From Eriocheir sinensis (taxonomy: Eukaryota > Arthropoda > Malacostraca > Decapoda > Varunidae): a stretch of 64,000 nt of DNA. The notes below the pieces were generated by a model. It saw nothing but the letters and a program-made list of their open reading frames with translations, was not told the origin of the DNA and searched no databases. Below, in pieces: positions 56,441 to 64,000 of the stretch. A program made the position numbers and the translations under genes. The first letter of the stretch is position 1; each line of letters starts with the position of its first letter. The stretch lies in assembly GCF_024679095.1 (NCBI RefSeq), contig NC_066570.1, positions 9,514,771 to 9,578,770 of the forward strand. Direction: 5' to 3'.

Positions 56441-58044
56441 TAGGGATGTACCGATACCAAAATTTTGACCGATACCGATACCCCAATATTTGACCGATAC
56501 TGATACCTGTGCATTAATTTTTTTATACAACAATTTCAGCAGCTAAAAGGCAATATCAAATGTTAAGAAAAAAAAACTACTCGTTTTTCCACCATAGAAG
56601 GGAAGAAAAAAGAAAGTAACCAGTGGTGGCCTGAAAAAAGGTGTCCATAGATCCGTAGCCAGACGTGCTGACCACTGCACCACGGAAGCACATATTAACC
56701 CTATATGGCACGGCGAGGCAGCAGTGCATGGTTAACCCAAGTGTTAACACCCATCCCCATGAGTTTTGGCAAGGGGCGAGGGAGGAGGCACCTCGTGAGG
56801 TCTAGGCGACTCAGCAAGATTAGCTTTACCTTAATTGCCGTACATTTAGGCAGCCCTGGCAGCGTGCCCCGTTGCAGGGAGACCGTCTGACTGACTGAGG
56901 CAGGCAAATGAGGTGAGTGAAGGGGTTCCGCCAATCCCGCGCTGAAGCGGTAATACTTTATAAGAAGTCTGCCTCCCCCTTCGCCACTCCAGCCCCTACC
57001 CCTAAGACAAGCCTGGGGAACTGTGGGGAACCGGGGTTTGGGGGGGGGGAACCCAAAATCACTGAAAAATGGGCTTCCAAAATTTTCCTAGAAAAAACCC
57101 TAAATGAAGGAAAATTCCCTAGTCTCGAAAGTAAGGAAAGTCCCAACTTTATAACCTAACAGCCCCCCTCGCCCCCCTTGGACCCCCCACATGTATGATG
57201 TGCCGGAAAATCGTGTTTATTTTTTTCGGTGGGTGAGCACATTTAAACTACTCCAACCGAACTTTACGACCTGCTAACGAGGGGGTTCGCCCCCCTCGAC
57301 CCCACTCCTGACCAAGGGGGGCTGCGCCCCCCCTGGACCACCCCCCCGCTTCCAAAATTTCCCTAGAAAAATCCCTAATTTAACGAAAATTCACTACATG
57401 GGGGGGGTCCGGGGGGGGCACAGCCCCCCCTACCGGTCGTAAAGTTCGGTTGGAGTAGTTTAAATATGCTCCCCACCAAAAAAAAAAAAAAAAAGATTTT
57501 CCGGCGCATCATACATGTGGGGGGGGGTCCAGAGAGGTGCGCAGCCCCCCTTGGTTAGCAGGGGGGCTGTTAGGTTATAAAGTTGGGACTTTCCTTACTT
57601 TCGAGACTAGGGAATTTTCCTTCATTTAGGGATTTTTCTACGGAAATTTTGGAAGCCCATTTTTCAGTGATTTTGGCTTCCCCCCAAACCCCGGTTCCTC
57701 AGGCTTGTCTTGAGGGGTAGGGGGGGCTGGAATGGTGAAGGGGGAGGCGGACTTCTTATAAAGTATTACCCAAAGTAATATGAATCTTATTGTTTAAAGT
57801 GATGAAAATTAAATCACAGGAAATTCCAAGCTATGTAGTATTATGATAATGGGTAAATACCCTTTTCTAATATTTTTTCAACAAATAAGAAAATCCAATT
57901 TCTGTTGAACAAAATTATTTGCAACGAGTGACATGCGACGTACAAACTCCTTCAAGTATCGTTAGTATCGGCAGAAAATCAGCCGATACCGATACTCTTA
58001 AAATGTGCCGATACCATTGATACTGATACATCGGTACATCCCTA
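56441..58044. mobile_element. hAT-like element enclosing a large palindrome
   Basis: The ends read TAGGGATGTACCGATACC and TAGGGATGTACCGATGTA inward; 8-bp flanks CAACAAAT (56433-56440) and CTACAAAT (58045-58052) match at 7 of 8. An 8-bp duplication and this TIR fit hAT elements. CGATACCGATAC motifs iterate near both ends. No transposase is visible; the middle is taken by the foldback at 56948-57772. Confidence 0.75.
56948..57772. mobile_element. Foldback element, about 400-bp arms
   Basis: GGTAATACTTTATAAGAAGT at 56948 is the reverse complement of the sequence ending at 57772. The arms mirror each other through ACTGAAAAATGGGCTTCC, GTCCCAACTTTATAACCTAA, CATGTATGATG(T/C)GCCGG and TTTAAACTACTCCAACCGAA toward a centre near 57360. 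G/C runs vary in length between the arms. Part of the arm recurs at 62215-62315. Confidence 0.9.
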
Positions 58045-58134
58045 CTACAAATATGTGTGTTATGCACCTATACAGGTGCCCTGCGCATTATACATCCAGA
58101 TCCAGAACCTAACTTAACCTAGCGTAACCTAACC

Positions 58135-58230
58135 AATGAAGGGGCTTCGCCCCCCTCAACCCCTTTAACAGAGGAGGCGCCACCCTCGACCCCCCTAGTG
58201 AGAAGGCTTCACCCCCCTCATCCCCCCCTT
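58135..58230. repeat. Fragment of the G/C-run repeat family
   Basis: GGGGCTTCGCCCCCCTCAAC and CTTCACCCCCCTCATCCCCC resemble the arm sequence at 57285-57345. Confidence 0.5.
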
Positions 58231-58314
58231 CTATTTTCTGGAAATCATTTGTTACTGCATTGCATCCAGGGTATTTTTCCCCCAAACTCAAAAACTATGT
58301 GATTGCAAGGCATT

Positions 58315-58425
58315 TTGTGATAACGCCGCATTCCCAGGTCCCCAAGCTTGTTGTGTGGGAGAGAGGGAAGTGTGGACAAACACTAGAATTTTACCCCCAA
58401 TTCTTCCAGCTTGCCCACAAAAATA
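58315..58425 (+). mobile_element. Fragment of the TIR element found at 61477-63111
   Basis: GCATTCCCAGGTCCCCAAGC and GGACAAACACTAGAATTTTA match the right end of that element (63045-63111). Confidence 0.65.
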
Positions 58426-58439
58426 CCACCATTGCCACA

Positions 58440-58830
58440 ACAAAGGACACCTCTCAGAAAAAAAAAACATCAGTTCCGGGTGAAGTGTATAAGTGTGCAG
58501 TGTCAAATAACTAAGTGCATGGTGTGAAGTATAGAAGTGTTGAGAAGGACCTAAGAAGCGATAAAAGCGGAACAGCTCATAAGAAGAAGGAGGAGGAATA
58601 GCCTACCTCAGAGTGCAGCATACAGCCCTTGTGTCAAAACCTCTGATACTCTATGTGCTACCGTTGGGAGACAGCCACTAGGGAGAGGCGTCGAGCTGCT
58701 TCAGATGAAATTTTGTACCGGAGTGTTAGCAGCGGCACACTCTCTTCTTCTTCTTCTTTTGACCTGTGCCGCTTTGTATCGCTTCTTAGGTCCTCCTTCT
58801 TTCCTTCCTCTTTTCTTCTTTTTCACTTCT
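58440..58830 (+). mobile_element. Fragment related to the pogo element at 28926
   Basis: GGGTGAAGTGTATAAGTG, TGTGAAGTATAGAAGTGT and AAGAAGCGATAAAAG parallel 29527-29950 but without the MITE, giving a near-empty-site view of that insertion. TCTTCTTCTTCTTTTGACCTG matches 29404-29426. Confidence 0.6.
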
Positions 58831-59064
58831 ACACACTCTTCTTTTCAGTATACATCATTTTCTTAAGCACTTCATCCTGAAAATGTGCTAGACGTGCTGT
58901 GAAAATCTGCTACCTCTACCCAACATGTGCTAAATGTAATAATAAATTATGCTAAAATTATGCTGACTCGTTTTTAGCTAAACATAATGAACCGAAAGAT
59001 ATATTAAAACAGTGCATGTTACTTAACACACTTTAATGGAAACACAATTTATATGCAGATAACT

Positions 59065-59823
59065 TGATTGATTGATTGATTGATAGTTTATTGTTGCAGG
59101 TAAACAACAAGGGAGAAGGGAGGAACATGCCATCCCAACCCCCAGGCAGGACAGTGTGTGATTATACAACTATTAATACATGTGTAGGTAGCACCATGAA
59201 ATTAAAAAGATACAATGGTAGGAAGGAAAGCACAACAAGGGAGGGGGCAGTACCTACCCTTGGATTGCATCACAGACCAGCTGATGATGACAATTGGAAC
59301 TCAAACTATGCAAACTATACAAAATTACCCATTAAAGTCGGATTTCAAGAAAACTTTTCTCAAGATAAAACTTAAGTCTTCAATTGGTTAAGTTCATTAC
59401 TATTTACCGATCATATATTACGCCACTGAGGGAATATATTCTTACCTATCGACTTGATCATGTCTTCTGAAGGCTCAAATTTTACGCACTCACTTTAGTC
59501 TGATGCCCTCTCCACTTACAATTTAATTTGCCAAACTGCTGTTTTTGAGCCTGTTTCTTTTCTCTGTCTTTTTAAAAGTAACCATTGAAAATATTCTCTC
59601 ACAGTATGCATTAGATAATGGTATGGTTAATAATGCTTTAGCAAGTTTGGAGACTATATATAGTGGGTATTTCCGTGTGACATATTTTAGACCAAAAGAC
59701 TTCGATCAGTGTCAGTGGCAGCATTCTGTGAGAGAATATTCGATCTTTGCATCATCACCTCCATTCATCATCCAACTTTTGTTCTGTTGTTTACCTGCAA
59801 CAATAAACCATCAATCAATCAAT
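59065..59823. mobile_element. TIR element with about 40-bp inverted ends
   Basis: GATTGATTGATTGATTGATA then GTTTATTGTTGCAGGTAAAC at the left is mirrored at 59784-59823, with one GATT unit fewer. The 0.76-kb interior is AT-rich with no transposase. The superfamily is not identifiable by eye. Confidence 0.75.
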
Positions 59824-60106
59824 CTTCATCTCTAACAATTTCACTGCCAAGGGCTGGGAGAAACCTCAAGCCTCCTGTGACATCAAGATCAAGACCAAGA
59901 TCAGGCCCCGAGATTTGATTTTCTCTTTTCTATTCTTTCGAAACACGAGAAATTAATCAAGACAAGGAGAGGGTGTTCCCCGGCTGCCTGGGACGTGACG
60001 GGAGAGCCAAAGAGGTAGAGTTATTAACACATGCAGCCGTGAACACTTTTTGAAGAGGCGCTGTGGGATTACTTGTGTTATGTGTGTCTTCCTCAGGGGT
60101 AAAGGG

Positions 60107-60715
60107 GGCTTCGTGGTGCAGTGGTTAGCACACTCAGCTCACAACCGAGAGAGCCTGGCTTCGTGGTGCAGTGGTTAGCACACTCAGCTCACAACCGAGC
60201 GAGCCTGGCTTCGTGGTGCAGTGGTTAACACACTCAGCTCACAACTGAGAGAGCCTGGCTTCGTGGTGCAGTGGTTAGCACACTCAGCTCACAACCGAGA
60301 GAGCCTGGCTTCGTGGTGCAGTGGTTAGCACACTCAGCTCACAACCGAGAGAGCCTGGCTTCGTGGTGCAGTGGTTAGCACACTCAGCTCACAACCGAGA
60401 GAGCCTGGCTTCGTGGTGCAGTGGTTAGCACACTCAGCTCACAACCGAGAGAGCCCGGGTTCGATTCCCGGGCGGAGTGGACAAATTTGGGCGCCTTTTC
60501 AGATACCCTACACCCCTGTCCACCCAGCAGTGAATGGGAACCAGGTATTGATTGGGGGTTGTGTCCCGTCTCCTGGGATCTGACAATAATTCCTGGGATC
60601 TCCTATAATTCCTTCCCCTTCTGTCTCTCCGGCATATGACCACAGATGTTGCGCCGACTAAACCAAACTTTCCTTTTCTCAGGGTAACAATGGATAACAC
60701 TCACTAGTTTGGTTA
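60107..60715 (+). mobile_element. tRNA-Val-derived SINE with 7-fold repeated head
   Basis: GGCTTCGTGGTGCAGTGG...CACACTCAGCTCACAACCGA (tRNA-Val(CAC)-like, loop CTCACAA) repeats with exact 50-bp spacing at 60107, 60157, 60207, 60257, 60307, 60357 and 60407. Only the last copy continues into the T arm (CCCGGGTTCGATTCCCGGG) and the SINE body. The body matches 36605-36867. This is a SINE rather than a functional tRNA gene: the body continues without a T-run terminator. Confidence 0.88.
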
Positions 60716-60956
60716 GGGCTTAATTAAGGTGTGGAATGGTGGAGTTTGTGTTTCCCCATGTGGGTGGGTGCTACTTACTTCCCTGTGTGCATGTTAGTTT
60801 AACCCGGTAGCAGTGGGGATCATGTTTCTTAATGGTCCCTCCAAACGAGAAAAATGAGAAAAAATCACCCCTCACACAAACCATTTCAAAATATATATCA
60901 AAGCATTTGTGATCAGATTATGTATCATTTATATTGGGTGGTTTATGAATAGGCAC

Positions 60957-61476
60957 AAACTCGGCGCAAAAATATTTGGACTCCCATATCTCAAAAAGTA
61001 CTGGTTCAATCTTCCTCAGGTTTTGATAGTAGGTAGACATACATGTGAACTATATAGTATCCAAAATTTAGCCCTCTGTGTGCAGCATTTTTTGAGTTAT
61101 GGCCAAAAAACGGGATCAATAATAAGTAAGCGAAAAATTATTTATATTCAAGTATTTTGATAAGTTGGGAGACACCACCAAGCCTGTGCTCTGCCATGCC
61201 ATGCTATCTTAAGCCCAAATAGCCCTATCTTGACTTAGTGAATAGTAATGAACTCGGCACAAAAAAAATTTGGACTCCCATATCTCAAAAATTACTGGTT
61301 CAATCTTCCTCAGGTTTTGACAGTAGGTAGACATACATAGGAACTATATAGTATCCAAAATTTAGCCGTCTGTGTGCATCATTTTTTGAGTTATGGCTGA
61401 AAAATGGGGATCAATAATAAGTAAGCGAAAAATGATTAATATGCAATTATTTTGTTAAGTTGGGAGACACCATGGT
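60957..61476 (+). repeat. About 295-bp tandem repeat, left block
   Basis: The unit starts AACTCGGCGCAAAAATATTT and includes TTTGGACTCCCATATCTCAA and CAGGTTTTGATAGTAGGTAG. Copies start at about 60957 and 61251; the second is cut by the TIR element insertion. Confidence 0.88.
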
Positions 61477-61847
61477 ATTATTCTAGTGTTTGCCCATACT
61501 CACCCCTCGCAACCAAAATTGGCTAGGGGGCCATTGAGACTTCGGGGAATGTGGTGGTGAACATGAAATGCGTCGCAAATGCATAGTTTTTGAGTTATGA
61601 GGGGTTGAAAAATACCCTAGATGTAGGGAAATTCCTTTCAATTACTTAGATGTAGGGAAATTTCATACATTCTGTTTTTTTTTTTTATAACGTACGGAAA
61701 CCACGCAAGGTAATTAATGAAAATCACTCCGCACCACGAAAATATGATATTACGCCTCCATATTGTACTTAAGGGCATATTATACATACGGACGATGTGT
61801 TTACATGGCAACGCCATTGCAATATGAGTAGTGTTGCCAACGATCCG

Positions 61848-62220
61848 GTTAGCAATGGTACGCTATGTTAGCGATGGTACGTTTAGTTAGCGATTAGCCC
61901 ACGCATGAGACCAGGTGTGCCACGCGTGGTTATTTATTTATTTATTTTTTTGAACATGCACCTTTACCTAATACTATTTCCAATGGTACGCTAGGTTAGC
62001 GATGATACGCTTAGTTAGCCATTAGCCCACGCATGTGAGACCAGGTCCACCACGCGTGGTTATTTATTTTTTTTTTTTTAGAACACGCACCTTTACCTAA
62101 TACTATTACTTATGGTACGCTAGGTTAGCAATGGTACGCTAGTTAGCCATTAGCCCACGCATGTGAGACCAGGTCCACCACGCGTGGTTATTGTTTTTTT
62201 TAAGAACACGCACCTTTAAG
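61848..62220 (+). repeat. About 125-bp tandem repeat, 3 copies
   Basis: ATTAGCCCACGCATG, then CACGCGTGGTTATT, a T run and GCACCTTTACCTAATACTAT recur three times; the last is truncated at CACCTTTAAG. Confidence 0.92.
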
Positions 62221-62315
62221 TGGGGGGGTCCAGGGGGGGGCGCAGTCCCCCCTTGGTTAGCAGGGGGGTCATAAAGTTCGGTTGGAATTGTTTAAATATG
62301 CTCCCCTACCCAAAT
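62215..62315 (+). repeat. Arm fragment of the foldback family
   Basis: CCCCCCTTGGTTAGCAGGGG and AAAGTTCGGTTGGAATTG match the right arm of 56948-57772. Confidence 0.75.
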
Positions 62316-62869
62316 ACCCTGAGTTCACGCAGGTCCCCCAAGATTGTTGGGGGAAGGGTATTAATTCGGCTTCTTTACTTTTAAGGGCTTTGTTTTTTTT
62401 AACTATGATATATGGAGGCGTATTATCGTATTCTGGAGGCGCGCAGTCAATATCCACAATCACCTTGTATACTGGGAATACGAGCCCATGAAGCAGATTC
62501 AAAATCCGGTCAGTAAGGATTCACGTGTTCGAACAGCTCAGGCAGGAGGTTCGAGAGCCTGCACTTCCTGCACAAGCTGCAGTACTGTTGAAGGCGCAGC
62601 GTTGGACGGATCCCGGCTTGCCGGTGGTTTTACTTGTGTCAGTGATAAACAATGAAGATACACTGTGTTTGGTGTCACGGACTCTACTTGGAGTACAGAA
62701 ACCTTGCGATGAGGTGACAACCTACTAGAGAGGGCATGAGTGTGGTGTAAGCGGTTTATGTGAGCACAGATGGCCTCCAGTGCCACGCCAGATGGTGAGG
62801 TGAGCATTGTCTGGTGGGTTCACTACGCTTCTCTCCCAAAACAAGCCTGGGGATCCACTGAGTGCGTGG

Positions 62870-63035
62870 TTTCCGTATGGGAAACACTAAATTCGTCGCA
62901 AACGCTTATTTTAGTGGTGGTGGGAGGAAAAATTCCCTAAATTTAGGGAATTTCCCTAGATCTAGGGAGTTTTTATCCCCCCTCCCCCCCATTAAAAAAA
63001 ATACGCGAATGCGACGGATTTCGTGTCCCTCACCC
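62870..63035. repeat. Small palindrome
   Basis: GGAAACACTAAATTCGTCGC...AAACGC at 62878 is mirrored by GCGAATGCGACGGATTTCGT near 63003. CCCTAAATTTAGGG and CCCTAGATCTAGGG lie between them. Confidence 0.8.
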
Positions 63036-63112
63036 GAAACCCCGCATTCCCACCAGGTCCCCAGGCTTGTATGGGGGGGAGAGGGGAGTATGGGCAAACA
63101 CTAGAATTTTAC

Positions 63113-63660
63113 CCCAAGCCTGTGCTCTGCCATGCCGCGTCTTGACCAAATAGTCCTATCTTGACTTAGTGAATAGTAACGAACTCAGTGCAAAAAAAAT
63201 TGGACTCCCATATCTCAAAAACTACTGGTTCAATTTTCCTCAGGTTTTGACAGTAGGTAGACATACATGTGAACTATACAGTATCCAAAATTTAACTCTC
63301 AGTGTGCAGCATTTATTGAGTTATGGCCAAAAAGCAGGGATCAATAATAAGTAAGCAAAAAATTATTAATATGCAAGTATTTTGAGAAGTTGGGAGACAC
63401 CACCAAGCCTGTGCTCTGCCTTGCCATGTTATCTTAAACCCAAATAGCCCTATCTTGACTTGGTGAATAGTAACGAACTCGGCGCATGATCTGAGTGCAA
63501 AAAAATTTGGACTCCCATATCTCAAAAAGTACTGGTTCAATCTTCCTCAGGTTTTGACAGTAGGTAGACATACATATGAACTATATAGTTTCCAAAATTT
63601 AGCCCTCTGTGTGAAGCATTTTCTGAGTTATGGCCGAAAAACAGGGATCAATAATGTGGC
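63113..63660 (+). repeat. About 295-bp tandem repeat, right block
   Basis: It resumes mid-unit at CCAAGCCTGTGCTCTGCC, with new units starting near 63180 and 63475. The last one carries an extra GCATGATCTGA and ends near 63655. Confidence 0.88.
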
Positions 63661-63934
63661 GCTATCCAGTTACCGGTGAAATTCGCCATGTCTGTAGTAG
63701 TAACAGTTATAGAAGTAGAAGTGGTTGTCTTTCTTTCTCTTTGTTTTGCTTTCTTTCTTTATTTCCTTCCCTCTTTCTTCCTTTATTTTTCATTCTTCTT
63801 CTTTCTCCTATTTGGGTTTTTTTTCTGCATGTTATACCGTATCTACAACTTCTGTAATAAATTATAAGTGGGAAGAGTTTTACAATCTGTGATAACTTGC
63901 TAATAAGCCAATGAAGTAGTCAAGACAAATACAA
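63660..63934. other. No gene; pyrimidine-rich tract
   Basis: A T/C-rich run at 63728-63826 precedes the terminal short repeats. Open frames through it show no motif. Confidence 0.5.
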
Positions 63935-64000
63935 ATTCTAAACTATTATTTTGCATTTAGGAATACTAAGCTATTATTTTGCATTTAGGAAACTAGTAGG
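63935..64000 (+). repeat. Short repeat units as at 55255
   Basis: CTATTATTTTGCATTTAGGA occurs twice, followed by AACTAGTAGG at the window edge. Confidence 0.85.

Larger units (their letters stand above)
61477..63111. mobile_element. TIR element splitting the 295-bp repeat
   Basis: ATTCTAGTGTTTGCCCATAC near 61478 is mirrored by GTATGGGCAAACACTAGAAT at about 63090. The repeat unit is interrupted after GGGAGACACCA and resumes with CCAAGCCTGTGCTC, so the insertion point is clear. The interior contains 125-bp repeats and a palindrome. No transposase is recognisable. Confidence 0.72.

Noticed and set aside
60407..60480. Functional tRNA-Val gene
   Set aside because: The tRNA-like head continues directly into a SINE body shared with 36605-36867 and lacks a T-run terminator.
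62269..62807. Short coding regions on either strand
   Set aside because: Opposed open stretches within a TIR element with no motif or splice evidence.

Overview
This is repeat-saturated nuclear DNA from an invertebrate, most likely a decapod crustacean or another arthropod. The evidence is spliceosomal exon structure, very long (TA)n, (CT)n and (GA)n tracts, an errantivirus-like Gypsy element carrying an env-like third gene, and many pogo/Tigger, piggyBac-like (TTAA), hAT-like, Harbinger-like and Merlin-like DNA transposons. There are no operons, bacterial-type genes, rRNA genes or CRISPR arrays. The species call is inference.

Layout. 1-11.4 kb: a Gypsy-type LTR retrotransposon (434-10817, both LTRs present) inserted into the endonuclease gene of a minus-strand non-LTR retrotransposon. 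Three unrelated minisatellites have expanded inside the Gypsy element. 11.4-14.5 kb: a TTAA-flanked mini-transposon and mostly unassigned sequence. 14.5-20.5 kb: a plus-strand non-LTR retrotransposon (coiled-coil/RRM-like ORF1, endonuclease, RT) broken by a pogo mini-element and by a minus-strand Jockey/CR1-like element, which itself holds a TTAA element. 20.5-22.3 kb: a pogo-type element with a second pogo element and a Harbinger-like MITE inside. 22.9-32.5 kb: SINE, RT and TTAA fragments, then a run of pogo-type elements whose ends abut long (TA)n arrays, a 0.77-kb polypyrimidine tract, and further RT fragments. 33.0-36.2 kb: a 30-bp satellite. 36.3-40.8 kb: nested pogo/Tigger elements, one with a recognisable but broken transposase.

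The best host-gene evidence is two minus-strand exons (43233-43394 and 41319-41412) with matching splice phases; their product resembles the N-terminus of snurportin-1. The intron between them hosts a pogo-type element. A small two-exon plus-strand gene at 49.3-49.6 kb and a minus-strand gene model around 51.9-54.4 kb are weaker candidates. The rest of 44-64 kb holds SINEs, an inverted-repeat element next to a Merlin/ISXO2-like transposase remnant, a hAT-like element enclosing a palindrome, a tRNA-Val-derived SINE with a seven-fold repeated head, and a ~295-bp tandem repeat split by a TIR element.

The window reads as layered transposition rather than as a cooperating gene system. I see no convincing undescribed multi-gene system. 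The most unusual signals are the minisatellite expansions inside one retrotransposon (one in frame within its integrase), the association of different pogo families with (TA)n arrays, the iterated TTAA-bounded palindromes, and the 1-kb inverted repeat beside the Merlin-like remnant. Many frameshifts sit at homopolymers, so some apparent pseudogenes may reflect consensus errors.
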